DNA from: Bryobacteraceae bacterium
GTDB taxonomy: Bacteria; Acidobacteriota; Terriglobia; Bryobacterales; Bryobacteraceae
Assembly (NCBI GenBank): GCA_030041495.1
Contig: JASHNT010000053.1
Location: 1 to 33,158 of the forward strand
Length of the DNA: 33,158 bases
Direction of reading: 5' to 3'
A program made the position numbers and the translations under genes. Shown here one piece after another: positions 8,806 through 16,367 of this stretch. The notes beneath the pieces were generated by a model. That model was not told the DNA's origin. It was given only the letters and a program-made list of their open reading frames with translations, and searched no databases. Position 1 is the stretch's first letter. Every line of letters starts with the position of its first letter.

Positions 8806-8862
8806 ATGTTCGCTGCGCGTCATCCTCACCATCCGCATCATGGCCATGCCGTGACGGGCTGA
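8806..8862 (+). CDS. hisL: His operon leader peptide (six His codons)
   Basis: A short frame, ATG to TGA, encodes MFAARHPHHPHHGHAVTG. Six of the ten residues at positions 6-15 are histidine (codons 8821-8847). Directly downstream lie a terminator hairpin and the first gene of a histidine operon. This is the hallmark of a leader peptide used for ribosome-mediated attenuation. With scarce charged tRNA-His the ribosome stalls inside the His run. With ample tRNA-His it reaches the stop codon and lets the terminator form. No Shine-Dalgarno sequence is visible before the ATG, and the putative transcription start lies only about 2 nt upstream. Initiation may therefore be leaderless. The gene is too short for routine annotation and is likely missed. 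His-run frame, terminator and operon agree, so confidence is high despite the size. Confidence 0.88.
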   Translation: MFAARHPHHPHHGHAVTG

Positions 8863-8902
8863 CGCGCGCGATCCTCCGATTTTGTGCACCTTGGACAGCC
8901 CG
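8855..8902 (+). promoter_or_regulatory. Anti-terminator pairing of the his attenuator
   Basis: Segment 8855-8861 (CGGGCTG), which includes the first two bases of the leader TGA, is perfectly complementary over 7 nt to 8896-8902. The latter covers the 5' arm of the terminator. The two structures are mutually exclusive. A ribosome stalled on the early His codons leaves 8855-8861 free to pair. A ribosome at the stop codon covers it, and the terminator folds. The pairing is read by eye; no folding energies were calculated. Confidence 0.7.
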
Positions 8903-8927
8903 CCGGAAACGGTGGGCTTTATTTTTT
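8897..8927 (+). terminator. His attenuator, rho-independent terminator
   Basis: Arms 8897-8905 and 8910-8918 pair over 9 bp with one G-U pair around a GAAA tetraloop. TTATTTTTT (8919-8927) follows immediately. This is a textbook intrinsic terminator placed between the His-rich leader frame and hisI. The hisI ribosome site (GGAG, 8931-8934) lies just past the T tract, so termination would prevent expression of the whole operon. Confidence 0.9.
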
Positions 8928-8938
8928 ACTGGAGATTT

Positions 8939-9313
8939 ATGGATCTGGACTTCACTAAACTCGACGGCCTTGTCGCCGCGGTCATACAGGATGCCACCAG
9001 CGGCCGCGTCCTGATGGTCGGCTTCATGAATCAGGAGGCGTTCCGCAAAACTGTGGAAAGCGGTTACGCGACGTTTTACAGCCGCTCCCGCAGCAAGCTG
9101 TGGCTGAAGGGCGAAAGCTCCGGCCATCGTCTGGTGGTGAAGGAGATCTCCACCGATTGCGATAAGGACACGGTGCTGTTGAAGGTGGACGCGCTAGGAC
9201 CGGGGGTCTGCCACGAGGGTTACCAAAGCTGCTTCTTCCGCCGCCTGGAAAACGGTGAATGGAAGGTGACTGAGGAGCGGGCGTACGACCCCGCGACCGT
9301 GTATGGGAACTGA
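8939..9313 (+). CDS. hisI: Phosphoribosyl-AMP cyclohydrolase
   Basis: Cytosolic enzyme of histidine synthesis that opens the adenine ring of phosphoribosyl-AMP to give ProFAR. The 124 residues are the stand-alone HisI form, without the HisE pyrophosphohydrolase domain. Visible family motifs are [10 protein letters not shown] near 28, [21 protein letters not shown] near 43-63 and [29 protein letters not shown] near 73-101. They supply the Cys and Asp residues that bind zinc and magnesium. The ATG at 8939 has a GGAG site 4 nt upstream. An in-frame ATG at 8882 would begin upstream of the attenuator hairpin and is rejected. It is the first enzyme gene of the operon and starts 11 nt after the attenuator T tract. 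hisG follows after 1 nt. Confidence 0.96.
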   Translation: MDLDFTKLDGLVAAVIQDATSGRVLMVGFMNQEAFRKTVESGYATFYSRSRSKLWLKGESSGHRLVVKEISTDCDKDTVLLKVDALGPGVCHEGYQSCFFRRLENGEWKVTEERAYDPATVYGN

Positions 9314-9314
9314 C

Positions 9315-10184
9315 ATGAAATTGAAACTCGGCATTCCCAAAGGGTCGCTCGAAAATGCGACCGTCGATCTATTCCGGCGCGCCGGTTTCCAGATCACCAC
9401 CAGCTCCCGTTCATATTTCCCGGGCATCGACGATCCGGAGATCGAGTGCATGTTGATTCGCGCGCAGGAGATGGCTCGTTACGTCGAGGACGGTGTGCTG
9501 GACGCCGGCCTTACGGGCCGCGATTGGGTGGAAGAAAACGAGGCCCAAGTGCAGACCGTCGCGGACCTCATCTACGCCAAGCAGAGCTTCGGCAAAGTGC
9601 GCTGGGTGCTGGCGGTGCCGGAGTCTTCGCGGTTTCAGTCGGTAAAGGATCTGGAGGGCAAGGTGATCGCCACGGAGTTGGTGCGCGCGACCGAGCGCTA
9701 TCTCAAAGCCAACGGCGTGACGGCGAAGGTCGAGTTCAGTTGGGGCGCGACCGAGGTCAAGCCTCCAGTGCTGGCGGACGCGATCGTCGAGGTAACGGAG
9801 ACCGGCTCTTCTCTGCGAGCCAACAAGCTGCGCATCGTGGAGACGGTGCTCGAATCGAACACGCAGTTGATCGCCAATGCGGACGCGTGGGGTTCAACCT
9901 GGAAACATCGCAAGCTGTGTGACATCAAGATGCTGCTGGAGGGCGCGATCGCCGCGATGGGCAAGGTGGGTTTGATGCTCAACGTGGAAAAGAAGCATCT
10001 GGACGCCGTGCTGCAAGTGCTTCCGGCATTGAAGAAGCCGACCATCTCTCCGCTGAGCGATGGCGATTGGCTGGCGCTGAACACGATTCTCGATGAATCG
10101 ACCGTGCGCTCCATCATCCCGCGGCTTAAAGACGCCGGAGCGCAAGGTATCGTCGAATATCCGTTGAACAAAATCGTAATGTAA
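9315..10184 (+). CDS. hisG: ATP phosphoribosyltransferase, long form
   Basis: Catalyses the first committed step of histidine synthesis, joining ATP and PRPP. The 289 residues match the long form, with a C-terminal regulatory domain that binds histidine for feedback inhibition. The C-terminal domain is recognisable from about 215 ([13 protein letters not shown]) to the end ([11 protein letters not shown]), so no HisZ partner is required. N-terminal motifs include [12 protein letters not shown] at 4-15 and [10 protein letters not shown] near 60. The PRPP loop [13 protein letters not shown] lies near 160. The ATG at 9315 begins directly at the family N-terminus. The ATG at 9303 would add four residues inside hisI. 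The hisG stop overlaps the hisD start by 1 nt (TAATG). Confidence 0.96.
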   Translation: MKLKLGIPKGSLENATVDLFRRAGFQITTSSRSYFPGIDDPEIECMLIRAQEMARYVEDGVLDAGLTGRDWVEENEAQVQTVADLIYAKQSFGKVRWVLAVPESSRFQSVKDLEGKVIATELVRATERYLKANGVTAKVEFSWGATEVKPPVLADAIVEVTETGSSLRANKLRIVETVLESNTQLIANADAWGSTWKHRKLCDIKMLLEGAIAAMGKVGLMLNVEKKHLDAVLQVLPALKKPTISPLSDGDWLALNTILDESTVRSIIPRLKDAGAQGIVEYPLNKIVM

Positions 10185-11437
10185 TGATCCGGTTACTGGA
10201 ACACAGAGACGCGAGCGTTCTGCTCTCACGCAAGGCGGTGCGCCTCGCAGAGGCCGAGCGTACGGTCGCCCCGATTCTTGAAGCCGTGCGCACGCGCGGC
10301 GACGCGGCGCTGCTCGAATACGCGCGTAAGTTCGACGGCTTCGAAGGCTCTTCCGTACGCATCCAACCGCACGGCGAGCTAGACCCGGCTTTCGAGCGTG
10401 CCGTGTTCACGGCCGCGGCGAATATTCGCGACTACGCGAAGTTCCAACTTCCGCAGGAACGTTTCGTGGATTATCCGGACGGACGGCGGCTCGGCCACAT
10501 CGTCCGGCCTCTGGATTCGATGGGCGCGTACACGCCGGCGGGCCGCTATCCTCTGCCTTCGACATTGCTGATGAACGTGATTCCAGCGCAGGTGGCCGGA
10601 GTAAAGACGACGTGCGTGGCCTGTCCGCGGCCCAGCAAGGAGATTTTGGGATTAGCGGCGTGGCTGGGCGTGACGCATTTCTTCCAGATGGGCGGCGCGC
10701 AGGCCATCGCCGCGCTGGCCTACGGAACCGAAACGGTGCCACGAGTCGAGCGCATCGTCGGGCCGGGGAATATTTACGTTGCGGCGGCGAAGAAACTCAT
10801 CGCGGGAGAAACCGGCATCGACTTTGTCGCGGGGCCGACGGAGATCGTCATCATCGCCGCCGAGGGCAATCCCAAATGGATCGCGGCCGACATTCTGGCG
10901 CAGGCCGAGCACGATGTGGACGCGTCGGCAATCCTGCTGACGACTTCGCAAAGGCTGGCGGAAGCCGTCGCGGCGGAAGTGGAACGGCAGCTCGAGGTAC
11001 TGCCGACGGCTAATGTTGCGCGGCCCTCGATCGACGCCAACGGAGCCATCGTCATCACCGCGAGCTTGGAGCAAGCCGTTGAATTCTCCAACAGCCTGGC
11101 CCCGGAGCATCTCGCGTTGCACGATCCTTCGCTGCTGCCGTCGATACAAAATGCGGGTTCGGTATTTTTAGGGCCGGTGAGTCCGGAAGCCGCGGGCGAT
11201 TATGCCTCCGGCCCCAATCACGTATTGCCGACCTCGGGAGCGGCCCGCCTACGAGGAGGCCTCTCTTCGGCCGATTTCGTCAAAGTCATCTCGGTGCAGG
11301 AATTGCAGCCGGCGGCGCTGGCGCGCCTGGCGCCGGCGATCACCACGCTGGCTCGCGCGGAGGGACTGGAGGCGCATGCGCGGTCTGTCGAAGCCCGGCA
11401 GGGCGGAGCCGTTGGAAATGAGGCGCGCCAATCATGA
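10184..11437 (+). CDS. hisD: Histidinol dehydrogenase
   Basis: Zinc- and NAD-dependent cytosolic enzyme that oxidises histidinol to histidine in two steps, the last reactions of the pathway. The 417 residues contain YTPAGRYPLPS near 116, NIYVAAAKKLI near 196 and AEHDVDA near 241. Expected zinc ligands are Gln240, His243, Asp339 and His398. The catalytic Glu308-His309 pair lies in LAPEHLALHD. Everything needed for activity is in place. The ATG overlaps the hisG stop by 1 nt. The TGA overlaps the hisC ATG by 4 nt (ATGA), indicating translational coupling. The C-terminal tail after 400 is short and not conserved. Confidence 0.96.
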   Translation: MIRLLEHRDASVLLSRKAVRLAEAERTVAPILEAVRTRGDAALLEYARKFDGFEGSSVRIQPHGELDPAFERAVFTAAANIRDYAKFQLPQERFVDYPDGRRLGHIVRPLDSMGAYTPAGRYPLPSTLLMNVIPAQVAGVKTTCVACPRPSKEILGLAAWLGVTHFFQMGGAQAIAALAYGTETVPRVERIVGPGNIYVAAAKKLIAGETGIDFVAGPTEIVIIAAEGNPKWIAADILAQAEHDVDASAILLTTSQRLAEAVAAEVERQLEVLPTANVARPSIDANGAIVITASLEQAVEFSNSLAPEHLALHDPSLLPSIQNAGSVFLGPVSPEAAGDYASGPNHVLPTSGAARLRGGLSSADFVKVISVQELQPAALARLAPAITTLARAEGLEAHARSVEARQGGAVGNEARQS

Positions 11438-12486
11438 TCGAGCCTCGCGAAGCCGTGCGCCGCATGGCGCCCTATTCGCCGCCCGCGGGCGGGCGCGAGG
11501 GAAAGCTGCGGCTGGACTTCAACGAGAACACCGTCGGCTGTTCCTCCGCGGTGATCGAGGCGCTGCGTGCGTATCTGACCGCGGATCATCTGTCCATTTA
11601 TCCCGAATACGCCGCGGCATTGCGCGACCTTGCGGCAGTTTTCAACGTGGCGGGCGACGAATTCACACTCACGAACGGCACCGACGAGGCGATCCAGCTT
11701 CTGGTGAACACGTTCGTGGGCGATCGCGGCGAGGTGTTGGTCATGCATCCTTCCTACGCGATGTACAGGTTCTACACCCAGCTTGCAGGCTCCCCAGTGC
11801 GCGAGATCGAGTATCCGGCGGATTTGCAATTTCCTCTGGACAAGTTTCTCGCCGCGATCGGGCCGGCCACGCGCGGCATTCTGATCGCGAATCCCAACAA
11901 CCCCACCGGAAGCGCGATCGGAACGGAGGAGATCCGCCGGATTCTTGACGCCGCTCCGGACGCCGTGGTGCTGATTGACGAAGCCTACTTCGATTTTTTT
12001 GGCGTGACCGCGCTCGATTGGATCCGGGAACGGCGCAACCTGTTTGTCAGCCGCACGTTTTCGAAAGTCCATGGGATGGCGGCGATGCGATGCGGCTGCC
12101 TGTTTTCTTGCGCGGAGAATATGCAATGGATTCGCAAGGCGCAATCGCCTTACAGCGTGAACTCCCTGGCCGTGGTCGCCGCGCGGGCCGCCGTCAGGGA
12201 CACGGAATACGTCCAGCAATACGTCGCCGAAGTGTTGGAGTCCCGCGAGCTAGTCTATCGGGGCCTGGAGCAGTTGGGGATTCCCTTTTTTCGGAGTCAG
12301 GCCAACTTCGTGCTGATGCGTCTGGGCGGCCGCGCGATTCCGATTCGCGATGCGTTGCGCGGGCGCGGAGTGCTGGTGCGCGACCGCAGCTACGAAATCG
12401 CGGGGTGTGTGCGGGTCACGTTGGGGCCGCGAGCGGCAACCGGACGCTTCCTGACTGAGCTGGAGAAATTATGGACTCAGTCATAG
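11434..12486 (+). CDS. hisC: Histidinol-phosphate aminotransferase
   Basis: PLP-dependent fold-type I aminotransferase that converts imidazole-acetol phosphate to histidinol phosphate with glutamate as amino donor. The 350 residues carry the usual motifs. LDFNENTVG near 28 is a variant of the LDxNENPxG motif, and NPNNPTG lies at 153-159. DEAYFDF begins at 182 with the PLP-binding Asp, and the Schiff-base Lys is Lys211 in TFSKVHGMAAMRCG. The substrate-phosphate Arg is likely in the SQANFVLMRLG to GCVRVTLG region near the C-terminus. It overlaps hisD by 4 nt and the downstream HAD gene by 16 nt, an unusually deep overlap for this operon. Confidence 0.94.
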   Translation: MIEPREAVRRMAPYSPPAGGREGKLRLDFNENTVGCSSAVIEALRAYLTADHLSIYPEYAAALRDLAAVFNVAGDEFTLTNGTDEAIQLLVNTFVGDRGEVLVMHPSYAMYRFYTQLAGSPVREIEYPADLQFPLDKFLAAIGPATRGILIANPNNPTGSAIGTEEIRRILDAAPDAVVLIDEAYFDFFGVTALDWIRERRNLFVSRTFSKVHGMAAMRCGCLFSCAENMQWIRKAQSPYSVNSLAVVAARAAVRDTEYVQQYVAEVLESRELVYRGLEQLGIPFFRSQANFVLMRLGGRAIPIRDALRGRGVLVRDRSYEIAGCVRVTLGPRAATGRFLTELEKLWTQS

Positions 12487-13151
12487 TCTTCGATATGGAT
12501 GGTGTTCTGGCCGAGGTCACCGGTTCCTACCGCGCGGCCATCATCGAGACGGTCGCGCACTTCACTGGCCAACGCGTGTCGCACGATTTCGTGCAGCAGT
12601 ATAAGAACGCCGGCGGCTGGAACAATGACTGGGCGCTGTCGCAAAAAATTGCCGCGGACCTGGGTGTCGCGGTGGACTACGATGCAGTGGTCGATTATTT
12701 CAATCGCATTTTTCTGGGCGAAAACGGGAATGGATTGATCGGCCGCGAATCCTGGATTCCAGGCCCCGGGTTGCTGGACCGTCTGCAAGCGCGCTTCGAT
12801 CTGGCGATCTTCACCGGCCGGCTGCGCTATGAGCTGGATATCACTCTCGCGCGCTTCGCCTCCGGTCTGCGTTTCGATCCCATCATCTGCGCCGAACACG
12901 TCGCGAATCCGAAACCCGCTCCGGACGGCTTGCTGGCCATCCAGCGCATGAAGCCGGGACGTAAGTTATGGTACGTCGGCGACACGGTCGATGACGCGCG
13001 CGCGGCCAGTGCCGCGCAAGTGCCGTTCATCGGGGTCATCGCGAAAGGCCACTCGCGAGCCGCCGAGCTGGCCGAGCTGTTCCGTCAGGAAAAAGCCGCG
13101 GGCGTGGTCGAGAACGTCAATCAGATCGAATCGGTATTGGGGGCGGCATGA
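12471..13151 (+). CDS. HAD-IA hydrolase, candidate histidinol-phosphate phosphatase
   Basis: A 226-residue haloacid-dehalogenase-fold phosphatase embedded in the his operon. All four HAD motifs are present. The first is DMDGV with nucleophile Asp8 and acid/base Asp10, and the second is TGR with Thr115. Lys148 lies in NPKPAP, and GDTVDD spans 170-175. A helical cap occupies about residues 15-95 (class C1). Histidine synthesis needs a phosphatase that makes histidinol. This operon's hisB is dehydratase-only and no hisN or PHP-type hisK is present, so this enzyme is the best local candidate. That assignment is inference from context and chemistry. The substrate could instead be a side product, with the enzyme acting in phosphate-ester repair. 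It overlaps hisC by 16 nt and hisB by 4 nt, so it is clearly part of the operon. Confidence 0.85.
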   Translation: MDSVIVFDMDGVLAEVTGSYRAAIIETVAHFTGQRVSHDFVQQYKNAGGWNNDWALSQKIAADLGVAVDYDAVVDYFNRIFLGENGNGLIGRESWIPGPGLLDRLQARFDLAIFTGRLRYELDITLARFASGLRFDPIICAEHVANPKPAPDGLLAIQRMKPGRKLWYVGDTVDDARAASAAQVPFIGVIAKGHSRAAELAELFRQEKAAGVVENVNQIESVLGAA

Positions 13152-13735
13152 GGAAAGCCGCGCTGGAGCGCAACACGAAAGAGACGCAGATTCGCGGAAG
13201 TCTGCGGATCGAAGGCCGGGGAACGTACAACATTTCCACCGGAATCCGTTTCCTGGATCACATGCTGGAATTGTTCGCCAAGCATGGCGGGTTCGACCTG
13301 ACTCTGCAGGCTCAGGGCGACCTGGACGTGGACCAGCACCACACGGTGGAGGATTGCGGCATCGTGCTCGGGCAGTTGTTTTTACAGGCTCTCGGCGACC
13401 GCCGCGGCATCAATCGAGCCGGCTACTTCGTGCTTCCCATGGATGAAACGCTCGCGGTGGTTGCAGTCGACCTGGGGGGACGGCCGGCGCTGGTCTACAA
13501 GGACCTGGTGAAGACGCGGCTGGTGGGCGACCTGCAAACCGAGCTGCTGGAGGATTTCTTCGGAGGGTTCGTCAACCACGTGGGCGGAAATCTGCACGCG
13601 AAAGTACTCTACGGCCGGTCCAATCACCACAAGATCGAAGCGATCTTCAAGTGTTTCGCGCGCGCCATGCGCTATGCGTGCTCGAAAGACGCGCGGCTCA
13701 AGAAGCAGTTGCCTTCGACCAAGGGGCTGTTATGA
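13148..13735 (+). CDS. hisB: Imidazoleglycerol-phosphate dehydratase
   Basis: Manganese-dependent cytosolic enzyme that dehydrates imidazole-glycerol phosphate to imidazole-acetol phosphate. At 195 residues it is the monofunctional form, without the N-terminal phosphatase of enterobacterial HisB. Metal-binding motifs are [13 protein letters not shown] at 35-47, [10 protein letters not shown] at 62-71 and the later HVGGNLHAK and SNHHKIEA segments. Start and stop both overlap the neighbours by 4 nt (ATGA on both sides). The absence of a phosphatase domain is what makes the preceding HAD gene interesting. Confidence 0.96.
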   Translation: MRKAALERNTKETQIRGSLRIEGRGTYNISTGIRFLDHMLELFAKHGGFDLTLQAQGDLDVDQHHTVEDCGIVLGQLFLQALGDRRGINRAGYFVLPMDETLAVVAVDLGGRPALVYKDLVKTRLVGDLQTELLEDFFGGFVNHVGGNLHAKVLYGRSNHHKIEAIFKCFARAMRYACSKDARLKKQLPSTKGLL

Positions 13736-14325
13736 TCGCGGTGCTGGATTACGGAGCGGGTAATCTTCAAAGCGTCCGCAACACTTTGGATTCGATCGGC
13801 GCGAAGTATGAGCTGACGCGTTCCGGCGAAGGGCTGCGGCGAGCCTCGAAAATTATTCTTCCGGGTGTGGGGCACTTCGGGCAGATCATGCGGGCTCTCG
13901 GCGAGTTGGACGTCCGTGAGACGCTGACCGGCCGCATCCGCTCCGGAGTGCCGTTCCTGGGCATCTGTCTGGGATTGCAGGCGCTGTTCACGTCGAGCGA
14001 GGAGGCGCCCGAAGAGGATGGACTGGGAATCTTCCGGGGAACTGTCGCGCGCTTTCAAGGCAAGCTGCGCATTCCGCACATGGGCTGGGATCAAATCGAG
14101 CCGGTGCGCGAATCGCGGCTACTGCGCGGGCTCGGCCAATCGCCCTATTTTTATTTTGCCCACAGCTACTACTGCCCGGTTGTCGCGGCGTCGGCGGCCA
14201 CTTGCACTTACATGGTTCCGTACACAGCCGTGCTCGAGCAGGACAATGTCTTCGGCGTTCAATTCCATCCCGAGAAATCGGGCGAACTGGGCCAAATCGT
14301 CGTGCGTAATTTCATCGAGGCTTGA
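13732..14325 (+). CDS. hisH: Imidazole glycerol phosphate synthase, glutaminase subunit
   Basis: Class I glutamine amidotransferase that releases ammonia from glutamine and channels it to HisF. The 197 residues include [13 protein letters not shown] at the N-terminus and PGVGHFG near 44 (oxyanion region). The nucleophile is Cys79 in GICLGLQ. The His179/Glu181 pair lies in [11 protein letters not shown], completing the catalytic triad. HSYY near 144 is also typical. The start at 13732 overlaps the hisB stop (ATGA) and begins exactly at the family N-terminus. A longer frame from 13651 would run inside hisB. hisF follows after 3 nt, consistent with the obligate HisFH complex. Confidence 0.95.
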   Translation: MIAVLDYGAGNLQSVRNTLDSIGAKYELTRSGEGLRRASKIILPGVGHFGQIMRALGELDVRETLTGRIRSGVPFLGICLGLQALFTSSEEAPEEDGLGIFRGTVARFQGKLRIPHMGWDQIEPVRESRLLRGLGQSPYFYFAHSYYCPVVAASAATCTYMVPYTAVLEQDNVFGVQFHPEKSGELGQIVVRNFIEA

Positions 14326-14328
14326 GGC

Positions 14329-15096
14329 ATGCTGGCGAAGCGCATCATTCCCTGCCTGGACGTCACCGCCGGCCGCGTGGTCAAGGGCGTGAATTTCGTG
14401 AACCTGCGGGACGCGGGCGATCCAGTGGAGCTCGCGGCGCGCTACAACGAGCAAGGCGCCGATGAGCTGGTCTTCCTCGACATTACGGCCTCCAGTGACG
14501 ATCGCGACACCATGGTGGAGGTGGTGGCTCGCACGGCGCGCCAGGTGTTCATTCCTCTGACCGTCGGAGGAGGGATTCGCTCCGTCAGCGACGCCAGGAG
14601 CATTCTGCACGCGGGCGCGGACAAAGTCAGCGTAAACACGGCCGCGGTCCGCCGCGCTGAGTTGATCTCGGAATTAAGCGCCGAATTCGGAGCGCAGGCG
14701 GTGGTTTTGGCCATCGATGCCCGCCGGCGCAAGGATCGCGAGGGTTGGAATGTCTTCACACGCGGCGGGCGGCACGATGAGGGAATCGACGCCGTGGAAT
14801 GGGCCCGCCGCGGGGAGGAGCTGGGAGCGGGAGAGATTCTGCTGACTTCCATGGATACCGACGGCGTGCAAACCGGGTTCGACTGTCCTCTAACCCGCGC
14901 GGTGCGCCGGGCAACCAGTATTCCGGTGATCGCGTCGGGCGGGGCAGGGAAGGCGGAGGATTTCTTCGAGGTGCTCTCCAGCCAGGGGGCGGGGGCCGAT
15001 GCCGCCCTGGCGGCGTCTATCTTCCACTACGGCACCTATACGGTCGCCGATCTCAAGAGCTTCCTTCGCGGGAGGAACGTTCCGGTCCGGTCATGA
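14329..15096 (+). CDS. hisF: Imidazole glycerol phosphate synthase, cyclase subunit
   Basis: TIM-barrel partner of HisH. It uses channelled ammonia to convert PRFAR into imidazole-glycerol phosphate and AICAR, the latter feeding purine synthesis. The 255 residues have the catalytic Asp11 in IIPCLDV and Asp129 in VLAIDAR. The duplicated half-barrel pattern is visible, with LVFLDIT near 46, TVGGGIRS near 77 and VIASGGAG near 200. A GAGG ribosome site overlaps the end of hisH. The TGA overlaps the hisA ATG by 4 nt. Confidence 0.96.
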   Translation: MLAKRIIPCLDVTAGRVVKGVNFVNLRDAGDPVELAARYNEQGADELVFLDITASSDDRDTMVEVVARTARQVFIPLTVGGGIRSVSDARSILHAGADKVSVNTAAVRRAELISELSAEFGAQAVVLAIDARRRKDREGWNVFTRGGRHDEGIDAVEWARRGEELGAGEILLTSMDTDGVQTGFDCPLTRAVRRATSIPVIASGGAGKAEDFFEVLSSQGAGADAALAASIFHYGTYTVADLKSFLRGRNVPVRS

Positions 15097-15782
15097 TTTT
15101 TCCGTGCATCGATCTCATGGACGGCAAGGTCGTCCAACTGGTTCAAGGGCGTGATAAGGCGCTCGAAGGCGACGCGCCGCTCGCAATGCTGCATAAATTC
15201 TCGGCTTTTCCGGAAATTCAGGTGATCGATTTGGATGCCGCGATGGGAAAAGGAGAAAATTCGGCGTTGGTGGAGATGCTCGCCTCACGGGCCCGTTGCC
15301 GGGTGGGCGGAGGAGTGAGGGACACTGCGCGAGCGCGCAGGCTTTTGGATCAAGGCGCGCATCGGGTGATTGTCGGAACCGCGGCGTTCACGCCGGCTCT
15401 AAAAGAAATCGCCGCGGAAACGGGACCGGAACGATTGCTGATCGCGCTGGATTCGAAGAACGGACGCATTGTTGTGAAAGGCTGGCAGGAAGCGACCGAA
15501 TTTACGGCGGAGCAGGTGATCCAGAGGCTGGAGCCGTATTGCTCCGGCTTCCTGTGCACTTATGTCGACAAGGAAGGGATGATGCAGGGCACGGATTTGG
15601 AGTGGTTTCGGCGTCTGCGCGCCGCGACGCGGCACGAGATCACGGCGGCCGGAGGCATCACCACCATGGATGACGTCCGGGCACTGCATGAAATGAACAT
15701 CCACGCGGCCCTGGGGATGGCTCTGTACACCGGCCGGCTTCCGCTGGAAAAGCTAGAGAGCTTCGCAAAAAGCCTCGAATAA
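15093..15782 (+). CDS. hisA: ProFAR isomerase
   Basis: TIM-barrel isomerase that converts ProFAR to PRFAR, a paralogue of HisF. The 229 residues begin [19 protein letters not shown] with catalytic Asp7. The second acid is Asp120 in [10 protein letters not shown]. Phosphate-binding half-barrel motifs are RVGGGVRD near 70 and [10 protein letters not shown] near 196. The segment [16 protein letters not shown] replaces the more common T-x-I-x-x-D-G-T-L-x-G-x-N pattern, so this is a somewhat divergent member. The start at 15093 overlaps hisF by 4 nt. A longer open frame from 14799 is an out-of-frame run through hisF. It is the last his gene. Its 3' end overlaps the convergent amidotransferase gene by 30 nt. 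Confidence 0.93.
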   Translation: MIFPCIDLMDGKVVQLVQGRDKALEGDAPLAMLHKFSAFPEIQVIDLDAAMGKGENSALVEMLASRARCRVGGGVRDTARARRLLDQGAHRVIVGTAAFTPALKEIAAETGPERLLIALDSKNGRIVVKGWQEATEFTAEQVIQRLEPYCSGFLCTYVDKEGMMQGTDLEWFRRLRAATRHEITAAGGITTMDDVRALHEMNIHAALGMALYTGRLPLEKLESFAKSLE

Positions 15783-16367
15783 AGCGCGCTCCTGCGCAAA
15801 AATGTCCTCGGGGTGCCATTGCACGGCGATGGCGAAGCGGCGACCGGCTCGCTCGAGAGCTTCGATGACGCCATCGGCGGCGCGAGCCGAAATCGAGAGA
15901 TCGCGGCCTACTGAACCAACCGCTTGATGATGCCGCGAGTTGACGCTTCGCGTGCCGGCGCCCAGGATCTTTGCAAGCTGCGTCCCGGGCGCAACCGAGA
16001 CGTTGTGGGGTGCCCGGTGTCCCGCGATATCCTGCATCAGAGTGCCGGCCGTGTGGGCGACGTTAAACAACTGCATGCCTCGGCAAATGGCGAGTACGGG
16101 TAGATCGCGATGCAGGGCCTCGCGGAGGAGACGCAATTCCATGGCGTCGCGTTCGCAGTCTGGTTCGTCAGTCGCTGGTTCGCGCTCCGCTCCGTAGATG
16201 GATGGATCGACGTCGGTGCCGCCGGTGAGCACCAATCCCATGCCACTCAGGGATTCGAGCGGAGAAACGGGCGTTAGAAACACCGGCTCGATTCCGGCGT
16301 TGCGGAACGCGTCGGCATAGGGCGCGATCTTTTTCTCGTAGCGAAATGTTAGGACGGCGCGTTTCAG
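15753..16367 (-). CDS. Class I glutamine amidotransferase, PuuD/peptidase C26 type
   Basis: A 204-residue gamma-glutamyl hydrolase-like protein of the family that includes PuuD. The LVLTGGTDVDPSIYG segment at 46-59 is diagnostic. The catalytic triad is Cys95 in LAICRGMQLFN with His185 and Glu187 in AVQWHPED. The family usually runs to about 230-260 residues, so it is somewhat short. No ATG, GTG or TTG lies near the expected N-terminus. The frame before MKR-AVLTFRYEKK has only a CTG, which overlaps the TGA of the upstream radical SAM gene as CTGA. I take that CTG as the start. The ATG at 16553 would add 62 residues read in another frame of the SAM gene. It could cleave a gamma-glutamyl bond made or used by the neighbouring enzyme, but the substrate is unknown. 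Confidence 0.82.
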   Translation of the reverse strand: MKRAVLTFRYEKKIAPYADAFRNAGIEPVFLTPVSPLESLSGMGLVLTGGTDVDPSIYGAEREPATDEPDCERDAMELRLLREALHRDLPVLAICRGMQLFNVAHTAGTLMQDIAGHRAPHNVSVAPGTQLAKILGAGTRSVNSRHHQAVGSVGRDLSISARAADGVIEALERAGRRFAIAVQWHPEDIFAQERALFEAFCEAL

